The notes under the pieces are model-generated. The model was not told where the DNA came from, did not search any database, and saw nothing but the letters and a program-made list of their open reading frames with translations. From Bacillus sp. MM2020_1 (GTDB lineage: Bacteria; Bacillota; Bacilli; Bacillales; Cytobacillaceae), in the NCBI GenBank assembly GCA_011250595.1, contig JAANMP010000043.1, positions 1 to 40,463 of the forward strand: a stretch of DNA of 40,463 nucleotides, in the 5' to 3' direction. The position numbers were made by a program, and so were the translations under genes. This document shows positions 15,820 through 24,835 of this stretch, piece after piece. Within the stretch, counting starts at the first letter, position 1. Each line of letters begins with the position of its first letter.

Positions 15820-15844
15820 GTGTACACACCCTTACGACCAAAGA

Positions 15845-16357
15845 TTACTTCCTGATTGTTGTATCATTTTCATTCACAATTAATACTTTTTTCCTTAAAA
15901 ACACAGTTAGGATAATAAATCCAAGTAGCGCTCCTGTAAACGAACTAAAAATAAATAAAGGAATAAATCCAAACACAGTCGCTTTTTGGCCGAGAATAAG
16001 TGTTGCGATTGGATAGGAAAGGAGTGCGCCTAGGATTCCTGTCCCAATCACCTCACCGATAAAAGCAAGATATAGTTTTCGAGTTTTCCAGAATAAGAGC
16101 GAGGCAAGCAATGCTCCGACCATACTGCCGGGAAAGGCAAAAAGCGAACCCGTTCCCATTAAATTTCTGAGTAATGAAACACCAAAGGCCTGGGCAACCG
16201 CATAATAAGGACCTAACAAAACCGCTGATAAAACATTCATAAAATGCTGGATCGGAAAGACCTTTGTAAAACCGATGGGAATATAGAAAAGATTGCTCGA
16301 TATGGTTCCAATGGCGATCATCATTGCGGTCAACGTCAGTTTATGGGTTTTTGTCAC
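15845..16357 (-). CDS. thiW: ECF transporter S component ThiW (thiazole)
   Basis: A 170-residue membrane protein with about five to six hydrophobic segments, the size of ECF substrate-binding (S) components. The family pattern [36 protein letters not shown] is plain across positions 49-84. ThiW is predicted to bind hydroxyethylthiazole and to work with the shared EcfAA'T module encoded elsewhere. Its start overlaps the thiE stop by 4 nt (ATGA). It is 26 nt ahead of ylmB. Confidence 0.92.
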   Translation of the reverse strand: MTKTHKLTLTAMMIAIGTISSNLFYIPIGFTKVFPIQHFMNVLSAVLLGPYYAVAQAFGVSLLRNLMGTGSLFAFPGSMVGALLASLLFWKTRKLYLAFIGEVIGTGILGALLSYPIATLILGQKATVFGFIPLFIFSSFTGALLGFIILTVFLRKKVLIVNENDTTIRK

Positions 16358-17013
16358 GATTCCACCACGCCTTTAAGAATGACACTCTTTCTTAATGCCC
16401 GCGCTGCTTTCTGCGGTGATTCTGCCTGGCTGATGGCTGTTATCACTGAAACCCCATCAGCTCCCGCCTCAATAACGGAACCTGCATTTTCAATCGTGAT
16501 ACCACCGATTCCAACAATCGGTGTCTCGCAGCCATCTTTACGTAGTTTTTCAATCAATGTCGTTCCTCGAGAGGGCTTGGCATCCGACTTTGTTTTGGTC
16601 GGATAAACAGGTCCAATCCCAAAATAATCCGCTCCATCTTGGATTGCTGTCAGGGCTTCTTCTGTAGTATGGACGGAAACCCCAAGGATTTTATCAGCGC
16701 CGATTTTCGTTCGAACTGTTTTTACTGTTTCATCCTCTTGCCCGATATGAACACCGTCCGCATCTATCGCTACAGCTATCTCAATGTCATCATTCACAAT
16801 GAAGGGGATTTGATGTTCTCGACAAATGGTCTGTAGCTTTTGAGCCAGTGCATATTTTTCAGAACCAGTGAATGCCCCTTCCCCTTTTTCCCGGAATTGA
16901 AAAAGCGTAATTCCACCCGAGATAGCCTCATTTAACACTTCTGCTGGATTTTTCAAACAGTTGGTGCTTCCCATAATAAAATAAACACGTAATGCCTCAC
17001 GCAAATCGATCAT
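16354..17013 (-). CDS. thiE: Thiamine-phosphate synthase
   Basis: A 219-residue TIM-barrel enzyme that couples HMP-pyrophosphate to thiazole phosphate. Conserved pieces include [28 protein letters not shown], the loop [19 protein letters not shown] and [11 protein letters not shown]. It overlaps thiD upstream and thiW downstream by 4 nt each, so the three are translationally coupled. With ThiD and ThiM it completes joining of the salvaged halves. Confidence 0.96.
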   Translation of the reverse strand: MIDLREALRVYFIMGSTNCLKNPAEVLNEAISGGITLFQFREKGEGAFTGSEKYALAQKLQTICREHQIPFIVNDDIEIAVAIDADGVHIGQEDETVKTVRTKIGADKILGVSVHTTEEALTAIQDGADYFGIGPVYPTKTKSDAKPSRGTTLIEKLRKDGCETPIVGIGGITIENAGSVIEAGADGVSVITAISQAESPQKAARALRKSVILKGVVES

Positions 17014-17828
17014 GATCTAGTCAGCTCCTTTGCGATGTTTCTTTTTCGATACGCCCAATGGTTGGTTGGCCCATGTCCCTGGCCAATTTCAAGTTGAACC
17101 TCAATTGCGGCCTGTATAAAATCTTTCGCTTTTAAAACGGCTTCATAAACAGCGGCCCCTTTGGCCAGCTCAGCCGTGATAACAGCGGAAAAAGTACAGC
17201 CGGTACCGTGTGTATTCTTTGTTTCAATTCGCTGACTTGTAAAGGTGTAAAATTCCTTTCCATCAAATAATATATCTGTGGACTCAGATTCATTTTCATC
17301 GTGGCCGCCTTTGATAACAACATTTTTGACACCTAAGTCATATAGTCTTTTGGCAGCTTCCCGTTTATCTGCGGTGCTTTGAATCACCATGCCCGTTAGC
17401 ACCTCCGCCTCAGGAATGTTCGGTGTGATTACTTTGGAACGTGGTAACAAGTATTTTTTTAAAGCCGAAATGGCTTCCATTTGCAGCAAAGAAGCCCCAC
17501 CTTTGGCAATCATGACCGGATCAACCACTACATTCTCCCATTCATAAAACGTCAGTTGATTAGCGACAGCCTCAATAATTTCCGCATTGAACAGCATCCC
17601 TGTTTTTATTGCATCTGCACCAATATCCTCGCCAATCGCTTCAATCTGCTTTATAACCGCCTCTGCAGACATTGGATAGACCGCATGAACTCCTAGTGTA
17701 TTTTGGGCCGTTACAGCCGTCAACGCTGACATCCCGAACACCTCTAATTCCTGAAACGTCTTTAAGTCGGCTTGAATTCCGGCACCGCCGCCGCTATCTG
17801 AACCTGCAATTGTTAATGCTTTTTTCAT
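17010..17828 (-). CDS. thiD: Hydroxymethylpyrimidine / phosphomethylpyrimidine kinase
   Basis: A 272-residue ribokinase-fold kinase. The N-terminal substrate motif is [18 protein letters not shown] and the C-terminal anion-hole motif with catalytic Asp/Cys region is [20 protein letters not shown]. It phosphorylates HMP twice to HMP-PP. It follows thiM by 15 nt. The sequence fits ThiD better than the related pyridoxal kinase PdxK because of the operon. Confidence 0.94.
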   Translation of the reverse strand: MKKALTIAGSDSGGGAGIQADLKTFQELEVFGMSALTAVTAQNTLGVHAVYPMSAEAVIKQIEAIGEDIGADAIKTGMLFNAEIIEAVANQLTFYEWENVVVDPVMIAKGGASLLQMEAISALKKYLLPRSKVITPNIPEAEVLTGMVIQSTADKREAAKRLYDLGVKNVVIKGGHDENESESTDILFDGKEFYTFTSQRIETKNTHGTGCTFSAVITAELAKGAAVYEAVLKAKDFIQAAIEVQLEIGQGHGPTNHWAYRKRNIAKELTRS

Positions 17829-17843
17829 TAAAATTACCCCCTC

Positions 17844-18659
17844 TTATCGATTCACCTTTGTAAATGAAGCATGTGAAATTATATCTTCCGAAGAAACTAA
17901 AGCTAATTGATTTAAAAATTCAATTTGGAAACTTCCCGGTCCCATTTCAGCTGTCTGTGCCGCCGCTTTTTCAGCAGCAATCTCATAGAACATTAAAGCT
18001 GCCATCGAAGCTTGAATCAGGTCCTTTTCCACTCCAGCAAATGCCCCAATCACTGAGGTTAATAGACACCCCATTCCCGTCACCTTTGTCATGATCGGAT
18101 GTCCATTGCGAACAAGATAGGTTGTTTCGCCGTCCGAAATGACGTCCTCTTTTCCGGTGATGACGACAACGCAATTCCATAATTGCGCAGCTTTTACAGC
18201 GAGGGTAACGCTATCCCCATTTGCTGTTGTTCCCGCATCAACACCCTTAATTTCCCAATTCTCCCCAACAACATTGGCAATCTCTGCTGCGTTGCCTCGA
18301 ATCACGGAGATTTTTACTTCGCTCATAATTCTTTGAGCAGTTTCGGTTCGGTATGAGGTGGCTCCAGCACCAACTGGATCAAAGATGACTGGAACAGTAG
18401 ATTCATTGGCCGCTTTTCCGGCAATAATCATCGATTCTACTGTTTGTGGGTTTAAGGTACCAATATTCAAAACTAGTGAACTCGCAATCTTAGCCATGTC
18501 AGCAACTTCTTCGGCAGCATACGCCATAACAGGTGAGGCGCCTAGGGCGAGAAGCCCATTTGCGGTGAAATTTGTGACGACCACATTGGTGATATTATGT
18601 ACAAGCGGGTTAACCTTTCTTACTTTACCTAGCGTTTCATACAAACTATTTTTTTCCAT
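17844..18659 (-). CDS. thiM: Hydroxyethylthiazole kinase
   Basis: A 271-residue kinase of the ribokinase superfamily that phosphorylates the thiazole alcohol. The motif [27 protein letters not shown] lies across residues 22-48, and the catalytic Cys is in [17 protein letters not shown]. The ATG at 18659 has AAGGGGAG about 6 nt ahead; longer in-frame extensions would run into the riboswitch terminator. It is the first gene of the operon and lies directly under the TPP riboswitch. Confidence 0.95.
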   Translation of the reverse strand: MEKNSLYETLGKVRKVNPLVHNITNVVVTNFTANGLLALGASPVMAYAAEEVADMAKIASSLVLNIGTLNPQTVESMIIAGKAANESTVPVIFDPVGAGATSYRTETAQRIMSEVKISVIRGNAAEIANVVGENWEIKGVDAGTTANGDSVTLAVKAAQLWNCVVVITGKEDVISDGETTYLVRNGHPIMTKVTGMGCLLTSVIGAFAGVEKDLIQASMAALMFYEIAAEKAAAQTAEMGPGSFQIEFLNQLALVSSEDIISHASFTKVNR

Positions 18660-18687
18660 TCCAATCTCCCCTTTTCTTTTTAAAAAA

Positions 18688-18720
18688 AATAAAAAAACCA
18701 GATCCATAAACGGACCTGGT
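18688..18720 (-). terminator. Riboswitch-controlled terminator
   Basis: On the minus strand ACCAGGTCC (18720-18712) pairs with GGATCTGGT (18705-18697) and is followed by a T7 tract. Its 5' arm CAGGTCCG can instead pair with CGGACCTG of the aptamer (18791-18784), giving an 8-bp antiterminator. Confidence 0.85.
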
Positions 18721-18754
18721 TAGTTAGTCAGAGAAAAACAAAACATTCACTTGG

Positions 18755-18846
18755 CTACTTTCCTACGCTGGTATTACCCAGATCAGGTCCGAAGGGTTAA
18801 AAACTAATCGTTTTCTCTCAGCCTGATTACAGGGCACCCCTAGTAG
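18755..18846 (-). promoter_or_regulatory. TPP riboswitch (THI element)
   Basis: On the minus strand the conserved THI-box parts follow in order: GGGGTGCCC, GGCTGAGAG, AACCCTTCGGACCTGATCTG and GGTAATACCAGCGTAGGAAAG. P1 closes by CTACT (18846-18842) with AGTAG (18759-18755). It controls the nine-gene thi operon by transcription termination. Confidence 0.97.
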
Positions 18847-18867
18847 ATCTTGTATTTAATTAATTAC

Positions 18868-18896
18868 ATGATATTCCTATGATATTAGAATGTAAA
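18868..18896 (-). promoter_or_regulatory. Promoter of the thi operon
   Basis: Minus-strand TTTACA (18896-18891), a 17-nt spacer and TATCAT (18873-18868): 5 of 6 matches in each box. The start should fall about 15 nt before the riboswitch. Confidence 0.75.
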
Positions 18897-18935
18897 GGAA
18901 AAAGATTTAATGAACTATCAGTTTACATAACATTA

Positions 18936-20549
18936 TTATTTTTTAACTTTATACGGAAATGTAACAATGAATGTTGTCCCTTTTTCTTTTTGGGAGTGAA
19001 TTTCCAACTGTCCCTTTAATTTCTCCAAGCTTCGCTGCACTAAATATAAACCAATTCCTCGATTTTCACCCTTAGTAGAATACCCCTTAACACATAAGCT
19101 ATTAATTATATCCTCATCAATTCCCAGTCCTGTATCATGGACCTCCAATGCCAGTACTTCATCGTAATAGTCAAACCTTAAGGTAACTTTTTTTAGTGGT
19201 CGTTCCGCGACTGCATCCAGGGCATTATCGATTAAATTTCCAAGAATCGTGACCACTTCATGCGTGGTCTCCTGCTGCTGCGGTTCCGGTACATTTCCTT
19301 CCCCATCAATCATCAATTCACAGCCATTTTCCCTTGCATAGCTCAGCTTCCCTAAAATAAAACCAGCTAAAACGGGATCTTTAAATCGACTGACGACAAA
19401 TTCTACCTCAGATTGTTGGTGGTCGACAATTTTTGTTATGTAGGAAGAAACCCTTTGGTAATCCTTCATGTGGATTAATCCTGAAACCACATGAAGCTTA
19501 TTCATAAATTCATGTGACTGGGTTCGCAGTGCCTCTGCGTATAACTTTACACCGGTTAATTGTTCAGCCAATTCCTTGATCTCTGTTTTTTCCCTGAAAG
19601 TTGAAATCGCTCCGACAATTTTCCCCTTCACAATCACTGGGACTCGATTGGTTAAAATAGTAATATGATTTATTTCCTGTTCTTGATCTAACTGTGGTTC
19701 ACCTGTTTTTAACACGGTAGAGAGTTTGGTATTCGGCATATATTCATCCACTTTTCTTCCTAAAAAGGATCCGTGAATACGAGCTTTGCGAAGCAGTCTG
19801 ATCCCCTCATTATTTAAAAGTGTCGTTTTCCCATCTTGGTCAACAGCCAAAATTCCTTCCTTTGTTGATTGCAGCATTGCACTTCGTTCTTCAAGCAATT
19901 TGGCTATTTCACTCGGTTCAAGTCCAAACAGAATCGCTTTAATTTTTCTTGCGAGAAACAATGCCCCAAAAATACCGACAAGAATTCCAACGCCAACTCC
20001 AATTAAAATAATTTTCCGACTCTGGGCTATGGCCTGATTTACTTTTTCTAAAGAAATTCCTACAGCAACGGCCCCTATTTGGTGATTTTCATGGTCATAA
20101 ACAGGAACAAACGAGCGTAAGGACAATCCCAATGTTCCTTTCGCAGTTGAAATATGCTCTTTTCCTTTTAAGACCGGACCTTCATCTCCGCCGATAAAAT
20201 GCAAACCTATTAGGTTGCTGTTTGGATGTGATTTTCTAAACCCATACATGTCCATGACAACGATAAATTCAACATGTGTTGACCTTTTTATATCATTCGC
20301 ATAGGATTGGATATTCTTCTCTGTTTTTTTATTGGTTAGTCCATTCATGACAATCGGCGACCTTGCTACGATCCTTGCAATATCTGTTGCTTTCTCGGCT
20401 TGGCCTTTCTCTGTTTCTTTTGAAATACGGTTGGTGATTAATATTTCGGTTACTATCAATGCCATCACGACCACGATACAAACCAGTAGGGTAATCGTTG
20501 ATTGCAGCCGAAGTTTTGGTTTTCCAAGCCTTAGTTTCCACCCCAACAT
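18936..20549 (-). CDS. dctS: CitA/DcuS-type sensor histidine kinase (DctS-like)
   Basis: A 537-residue membrane kinase. Helix 1 is at about 19-40 and helix 2 at about 178-200, enclosing an extracellular PASC/CACHE domain with the ligand motif RKSHPN (105-110). A cytoplasmic PAS domain (about 222-320) follows. The phospho-acceptor is His346 in QSHEFMNKLHVVSGLIH, the DcuS/CitA-type H-box, then come N-box NLIDNALDAV and G-boxes DTGLGID and GENRGIGLYLV. Such sensors detect citrate or C4-dicarboxylates. The gene is 35 nt behind its response regulator and divergent from a dicarboxylate symporter, so C4-dicarboxylate sensing is likely. Confidence 0.88.
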   Translation of the reverse strand: MLGWKLRLGKPKLRLQSTITLLVCIVVVMALIVTEILITNRISKETEKGQAEKATDIARIVARSPIVMNGLTNKKTEKNIQSYANDIKRSTHVEFIVVMDMYGFRKSHPNSNLIGLHFIGGDEGPVLKGKEHISTAKGTLGLSLRSFVPVYDHENHQIGAVAVGISLEKVNQAIAQSRKIILIGVGVGILVGIFGALFLARKIKAILFGLEPSEIAKLLEERSAMLQSTKEGILAVDQDGKTTLLNNEGIRLLRKARIHGSFLGRKVDEYMPNTKLSTVLKTGEPQLDQEQEINHITILTNRVPVIVKGKIVGAISTFREKTEIKELAEQLTGVKLYAEALRTQSHEFMNKLHVVSGLIHMKDYQRVSSYITKIVDHQQSEVEFVVSRFKDPVLAGFILGKLSYARENGCELMIDGEGNVPEPQQQETTHEVVTILGNLIDNALDAVAERPLKKVTLRFDYYDEVLALEVHDTGLGIDEDIINSLCVKGYSTKGENRGIGLYLVQRSLEKLKGQLEIHSQKEKGTTFIVTFPYKVKK

Positions 20550-20584
20550 GAGACCCCCCTTCAGTCTTTTTTCAAGGTATCGGT

Positions 20585-21262
20585 TTATACCCCGTAACGA
20601 TTGATCGGTCTTCCAACGCCGCCGTAATGGATATGTATTTTCACTTTCCCTTCTTTTTCTAAGTAATCAAGGTATCTTCGAGCGGTTACCCGTGCCATTC
20701 CAATGCTTTCCGCCACTTCTTCTGCAGATACAGGTTCTTTTTCCAGTGAAATAAAGCTGGTGATTTTTGTTAAGGTGTTCGTGTTTAAGCCCTTGGGTAA
20801 ATTCTCTCTTTCACTTTCTTCTTTTTTATCAATAAACAAAAGCTGATCCAGTTCCTCCTGTAAAAGTGCTTTCTTTTCTCCCAGTTTCATACGATAGTTT
20901 TTATAGTTATCTAGTGATTTTTTTATTCGATCAAATGTAAATGGTTTCATTATGTAGTCAACTGCCCCTTGTTGAAGGACTCCATGGATGGTTTCAATAT
21001 CGCTGGCAGCCGTTATTGCGATCACATCAATCGAATACGCCTCCGAACGCAGCTCTCTTAGCATTTCCAATCCACCCATATATGGCATATAAAGATCAAT
21101 AATCGCAAGGTCAGGCTTAAGCTCTTTGACTAATCTCAGTCCCTCCATCCCATTGGAGGCGATTCCGATAATCGAGAAACCTTCAATCCTGTCAATAAAT
21201 TGACGGTGCACCTCCCTAACCATCGGATCATCTTCTATCAATATTACTTTTAACGGAAACAT
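20585..21262 (-). CDS. dctR: CitB-family response regulator (DctR-like)
   Basis: A 225-residue regulator. The receiver domain has acidic pair Glu10-Asp11, phospho-Asp56 (LAIIDLYMP), Thr in AITAASD and Lys in MKPFTFDRIK. The C-terminal helix-turn-helix (AEEVAESIGMARVTARRYLDYLEKEG) is the CitB/DcuR type. It should activate the divergent symporter gene in response to DctS. It is read before the kinase, the reverse of the usual kinase-first order. Confidence 0.88.
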   Translation of the reverse strand: MFPLKVILIEDDPMVREVHRQFIDRIEGFSIIGIASNGMEGLRLVKELKPDLAIIDLYMPYMGGLEMLRELRSEAYSIDVIAITAASDIETIHGVLQQGAVDYIMKPFTFDRIKKSLDNYKNYRMKLGEKKALLQEELDQLLFIDKKEESERENLPKGLNTNTLTKITSFISLEKEPVSAEEVAESIGMARVTARRYLDYLEKEGKVKIHIHYGGVGRPINRYGV

Positions 21263-21478
21263 CCCCTGCTCCCCCTTACAGTAAAAGAAATTAATTTCCA
21301 GTTTATATTATTATCATGGCCTATTTTATTGAAATAGTAAATTCATAGATGACGATTTTATTAGATTTTTATGAAAATTAATAAAGATACACTTTCTATA
21401 ACAAAAGGAACAATAAGACCAATATGACCAAAATCTTAATATTATCTGAATTTTCATTTATTATGGTTTTGGGTGGGA

Positions 21479-21492
21479 AGAAAGCGTTAACA
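21479..21492. promoter_or_regulatory. Candidate cre (CcpA) site ahead of the dicarboxylate symporter
   Basis: AGAAAGCGTTAACA matches the catabolite-response element TGWAANCGYTNWCA at 13 of 14 positions. It sits 31 nt before the symporter ATG, a position suited to blocking elongation or initiation when glucose is present. Confidence 0.6.
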
Positions 21493-21522
21493 GTTTTTAA
21501 TAAACAAAGGGGTGTATAAGTA

Positions 21523-22788
21523 ATGAAAATTAATTTCAAAAATTTGACGGTCCAAGTATTACTGGGGATAGTACTAGGGATTGTCATCGGATTTCTTTTC
21601 CCGAAATTCGGTACGGAATTAAAGGTTTTGGCGGATATTTTTATCAAGTTAATTAAGATGGTCATTGCTCCGATTGTATTCTTTACGATTGTCATTGGCA
21701 TTGGAAGCATGGGGGATTTGAAGAAGGTTGGGCGTATTGGCGGGAAAGCGCTTCTGTATTTTGAAATTGTCACGACCTTTGCCTTGGCCATTGGTTTACT
21801 CCTAGTTAATGTCATCAAACCAGGTTCTGGATTTAATACGAAATCCGTAAAAGGCGGAGATATTTCGCAATTTACTGAGCAGGCAAAAGAAAGCAGTCAT
21901 GGAGTCATCGAATTTATTTTAGGAATTATTCCCGATAATTTTGTCGGCGCAATGGCGAAGGGCGAGCTCCTCCCAATTTTATTCTTTGCCGTACTTTTCG
22001 GGATCGCACTTGCTTCCTTAGGGCAAAAAGGGAAACCAGTCGTTGCCTTGTTTGAACAATTTACGGAGATATTTTTTAAGATTGTAAATATCGTAATGAA
22101 ATTTTCACCCATTGCCGCATCCGGCGCAATGGCCTATACGATTGGTAACTTTGGACTAGGTTCGTTAGTTTCGCTTGGAAAATTGATGGGAAGCGTTTAT
22201 GCTACGATGTTTCTTTTCATCGTCTTTGTGTTAGGGACCATTGCGAAACTTTATGGCTTTAATATTTTAAAATTTATCGCCTATATTAAAGAAGAAATTC
22301 TCTTGGTGTTAGGTACCTCGTCCTCGGAATCAGCACTACCAAGAATGATGGAAAGACTTGAAAAATACGGTTGTTCAAAATCCGTTGTCGGGCTTGTTGT
22401 TCCAACAGGTTATTCCTTTAACTTGGATGGTACTGCTATTTACCTTTCAATGGCTGCGCTCTTTATTGCACAAGCTTACAATGTCGATATTACTATTTGG
22501 CATCAAATCACCTTGTTAGGTATTCTAATGCTGACATCTAAAGGTGCAGCTGGTGTAACGGGTTCAGGTTTTATTACCCTTGCTGCTACTCTGTCTGCGT
22601 TTCCAGTCATACCTGTTGAAGGGATTGCCTTATTACTGGGTGTCGATCGCTTTATGTCTGAAGCCCGTGCGATTACAAACTTAATCGGAAATGGCGTGGC
22701 TACCGTGGTTGTATCTAAGATGGAAAACGAATTCCATCCTACTGCCGAACACCAAAGTGGAAAAACAGATAAATCGATTAGTGCATAG
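21523..22788 (+). CDS. dctP: C4-dicarboxylate:cation symporter (DctA-like)
   Basis: A 421-residue member of the DAACS (glutamate/dicarboxylate symporter) family. Hairpin 1 carries the serine-rich motif [15 protein letters not shown], helix 7 has [25 protein letters not shown] in sequence order, and hairpin 2 has [19 protein letters not shown]; helix 8 ends [18 protein letters not shown]. The DGTxIYL pattern is closer to DctA than to the glutamate porters (DGSTLY). AAAGGGGTG lies 8 nt before the ATG. Uptake of succinate, fumarate or malate is inferred from motif and the adjacent CitA/CitB-type system. No binding-protein gene (dctB) accompanies it. Confidence 0.87.
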   Translation: MKINFKNLTVQVLLGIVLGIVIGFLFPKFGTELKVLADIFIKLIKMVIAPIVFFTIVIGIGSMGDLKKVGRIGGKALLYFEIVTTFALAIGLLLVNVIKPGSGFNTKSVKGGDISQFTEQAKESSHGVIEFILGIIPDNFVGAMAKGELLPILFFAVLFGIALASLGQKGKPVVALFEQFTEIFFKIVNIVMKFSPIAASGAMAYTIGNFGLGSLVSLGKLMGSVYATMFLFIVFVLGTIAKLYGFNILKFIAYIKEEILLVLGTSSSESALPRMMERLEKYGCSKSVVGLVVPTGYSFNLDGTAIYLSMAALFIAQAYNVDITIWHQITLLGILMLTSKGAAGVTGSGFITLAATLSAFPVIPVEGIALLLGVDRFMSEARAITNLIGNGVATVVVSKMENEFHPTAEHQSGKTDKSISA

Positions 22789-22802
22789 AAATTGCAGAAA
22801 AA

Positions 22803-22836
22803 TGGCTTGGGGGATTTTCCTCCAAGCCACTTTTTG
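22803..22836 (+). terminator. Rho-independent terminator
   Basis: TGGCTTGGGGGA pairs with TCCTCCAAGCCA (one G-T wobble) and is followed by CTTTTTG, 14 nt after the symporter stop. Confidence 0.9.
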
Positions 22837-22857
22837 TGCGGAATTGATAGTTGAATC

Positions 22858-23097
22858 TTAATTTTTCGCCAGGTCTATTAGTTCCTTTAATTCATTTGTG
22901 AATCCTTTGACTGCACGATTTTCAACGACTGTCACTGGAACCCCAAGAAAGCCGAATTTCTCCACTTCCTCCTGATATTCCGGATTCGCCAACACGTCTC
23001 TTGATTCAAAAACGATTCCTTCCTCGGTTAGGACTTTTTTGACCATCGTGCACTCAATACAGTCTTTTGTTGTATAGACGATTACTTGCTTGTTCAT
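22858..23097 (-). CDS. Glutaredoxin-like protein
   Basis: A 79-residue thioredoxin-fold protein. The redox motif is CIEC (residues 13-16) after IVYTTKD; the cis-proline is in GVPVTVV and a C-terminal Gly-Phe-Thr contact is in VKGFTNE. It is of the NrdH/YruB-type short glutaredoxins and should reduce disulfides or low-molecular-weight thiol adducts in the cytoplasm. AAGGGGGAAA precedes its ATG. It overlaps by one base the end of a broken gene upstream, so its original operon partner has been lost. Confidence 0.88.
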   Translation of the reverse strand: MNKQVIVYTTKDCIECTMVKKVLTEEGIVFESRDVLANPEYQEEVEKFGFLGVPVTVVENRAVKGFTNELKELIDLAKN

Positions 23098-23288
23098 TAT
23101 TCGTTTCCCCCTTTTGGATGATTTTCAGACTCTTTTGTAAAAAAGATATGCTCAGCCTCTATTGAATCCCCGATATAAATTAGGCCAAAGATTATATCTG
23201 CTTGGACTAGTTTTTCTGTTAATCTAGCTGGCAGGCTTTTGGCTCTTTTTGGAATATGAGTATTCGAAACGACGACAATTTTCATCAT
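23097..23288 (-). pseudogene. Remnant of a YfcE/YsnB-type metallophosphoesterase
   Basis: Only the first 31 or so residues look like the family: MKIVVVSNTHIPKRAKSLPARLTEKLVQADII. The family's metal-binding SDTH is changed to SNTH, losing a ligand Asp. From FGLIYIGDS on, the reading frame no longer resembles a phosphoesterase and stops after 63 residues, whereas intact proteins are about 160-170 residues. The HAGD, GNxD and GHTH motifs are missing. This points to an internal deletion that fused the 5' end to unrelated sequence. Confidence 0.7.
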
Positions 23289-23309
23289 TCTACTCCGTAC
23301 TCTTTGTTT

Positions 23310-23514
23310 CTATAATTGATAAAAGAATTTCATGTTTCTCCATAATCTATCGGAAACTTCCTCTATTGGCAATCTTTTAATTTATGAAATGGTCTTAATC
23401 GAGTCCATCATCATATTCGGATGAGTCATGGTTCCCAAAAATGGACCTTCAAATGCCCATGGCACATCTGTTTCAATCATCATTTGTTCCAGTGGATATT
23501 GCTGAACTAATTTT
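23310..23514 (-). pseudogene. Remnant of a TatD-family hydrolase (3' end, frameshifted)
   Basis: Translating the minus strand from 23514 gives KLVQQYPLEQMMIETDVPWAFEGPF in sequence order, then THPNMMMDSIKTIS and a TAA stop. In the next frame HKLKRLPIEEVSDRLWRN continues to FFYQL and TAG at 23310. Together these match the C-terminal end of TatD metal-dependent hydrolases (ETDxPW motif). The 5' two thirds of the gene are absent; a TAA lies in frame just before the first Lys. A single frameshift near 23390 separates the two pieces. Confidence 0.75.
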
Positions 23515-23880
23515 TAGCAGATTACTCACTTCCTCTATTTAAATTGGTTCTAATAATAATTTACTTTATCCGAATTAAATTTTAAATTTTCCAACAATAA
23601 AACTCGAGAATTGTCTGTTTATGCGCTTTCCCAAGGAATAATTAAAGCTTATATCCTTAATAACAGGTCACCAATGCCTAATTTATTAAGTTTTTTTAGA
23701 CTTTTAAATATGCAGGGTTTGGGAAATTTAAATTTCCTTTTTCGACTTTTTATCCTTTTCCCAAAGGAAATATTCCAAATCTCCCATTTCATTTCCTCAC
23801 AAAAAATTGGAGTCCTATGCTTTTTATTCACTCAAATATCATTCCAAATGAATACTCTGAAGTAAACAATCAATGGAGGT
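23515..23880. other. Gene-free AT-rich stretch
   Basis: No credible coding region. Two overlapping open frames (23611-23865 plus, 23649-23831 minus) lack ribosome binding sites and recognisable domains. The stretch adjoins two gene remnants and is probably decayed sequence; its right end carries the GGAGGTGAT site of the gene at 23887. Confidence 0.5.
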
Positions 23881-23886
23881 GATGTT

Positions 23887-24657
23887 TTGAATACATTAAA
23901 TAGAAATAGTGATTTTTTTGAAAGGTATATTTCCCTTAATGGTTCAACATTAGTTTATAAGACATTTAGCTCTTATCAAAATATTTACGTTACAGAGCGG
24001 AGTAAATACGATGGAACGGTAGGAAAATTTCGAATGCTGCAATTTTCTTTCGATGGTATCCAGGGGATAATAAATCTGGAACAGCCACAATCCCTGGCGG
24101 CTTCATACAGTCGAATCACAGTGAATCTAATTGATCACTATGCTTACGATTTTAACAAAGGATTTATTATTGGACACGGGATTGGAACCGTCAGCTCTTA
24201 TTATTCCCATAAACATATCGTAACAGCAGAGATTGACCCACTAGTTGTCGAAGTATCAAAGAAGTACTTTGGACATACGGGAAAAAACGTGTTAGTCGGT
24301 GATGGACAAGCTCTCTTAAAAAATCAGGAGGCACAATCTCAGGATATGATTTTTTTGGATGCGTACAGCAACAGTGAAATCCCATCTCACCTAGCAACAA
24401 AAGAGTTTTTTACTCTTACCAAAGAAAAGTTATCAGACCGAGGAATTCTAATCATAAATTATATCGGGATAATTAATAATGATAAATTCTTGCCTACGCT
24501 ATACGCGAGGATTTTAGAAATCTTTCCTTATGTAAGGGTGTTTGCTACAAATTCTAAGAAAAAAACGAAACAAAATCTATTTATTGTGGCAAGTCGTCAA
24601 TTCCTGGAAGACTTTTCACCTCAAGAAGCGACCCCTATCCGGATTATGGGTAAATAA
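23887..24657 (+). CDS. Spermidine-synthase-like methyltransferase-fold protein
   Basis: A 256-residue Rossmann-fold protein of the SpeE-like group. The cofactor loop is IIGHGIGTVSSYY and the acidic strand end VTAEIDPLVVEVSKKYF; then come VGDGQALL and DMIFLDAYSNSEIPSHLATKEFF in sequence order. True aminopropyltransferases have a catalytic Asp and polyamine-binding residues in a D-S-S/T-D-P motif at this last site; here it reads DAYSNSEIP. The protein may therefore be an SAM-dependent enzyme with another substrate. The start is TTG with GGAGGTGAT 3-4 nt ahead; the ATG at 23882 is out of frame. It is monocistronic with its own terminator. Confidence 0.78.
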   Translation: MNTLNRNSDFFERYISLNGSTLVYKTFSSYQNIYVTERSKYDGTVGKFRMLQFSFDGIQGIINLEQPQSLAASYSRITVNLIDHYAYDFNKGFIIGHGIGTVSSYYSHKHIVTAEIDPLVVEVSKKYFGHTGKNVLVGDGQALLKNQEAQSQDMIFLDAYSNSEIPSHLATKEFFTLTKEKLSDRGILIINYIGIINNDKFLPTLYARILEIFPYVRVFATNSKKKTKQNLFIVASRQFLEDFSPQEATPIRIMGK

Positions 24658-24675
24658 TTTCAATACCATTGTATT

Positions 24676-24712
24676 AAGGACCTTCTTAGCGAAGCCTAGG
24701 AGGGTCTTTAAT
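24676..24712 (+). terminator. Rho-independent terminator
   Basis: A 14-bp stem (AAGGACCTTCTTAG with CTAGGAGGGTCTTT, three wobble pairs) closes after the spermidine-synthase-like gene. Confidence 0.75.
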
Positions 24713-24759
24713 ATACGTGATTGGGTAGCCCTTTTTTTATTTTATAGATATAAGTTTAT

Positions 24760-24786
24760 ACTTGTCCATTATTCTTACATAATATA
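24760..24786 (+). promoter_or_regulatory. Candidate sigma-K-type promoter
   Basis: AC at 24760, a 16-nt spacer and CATAATATA at 24778-24786, a full match to CATAnnnTA. A perfect 14-nt palindrome TAAGAGGCCTCTTA (24794-24807) follows at the expected start region. Confidence 0.4.
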
Positions 24787-24835
24787 TTTATTGTAAGAGG
24801 CCTCTTATAGAACACATAAAAAGGGGGGAAAATAA

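Noticed and set aside
23649..23831. 60-residue basic minus-strand frame (could resemble a transposase scrap)
   Set aside because: No ribosome binding site, a GTG start and no motif that I can tie to a transposase; overlaps another equally weak frame.
23611..23865. 84-residue plus-strand frame in the gap before the spermidine-synthase-like gene
   Set aside because: No ribosome binding site, no recognisable domain and low-complexity hydrophobic content next to gene remnants.
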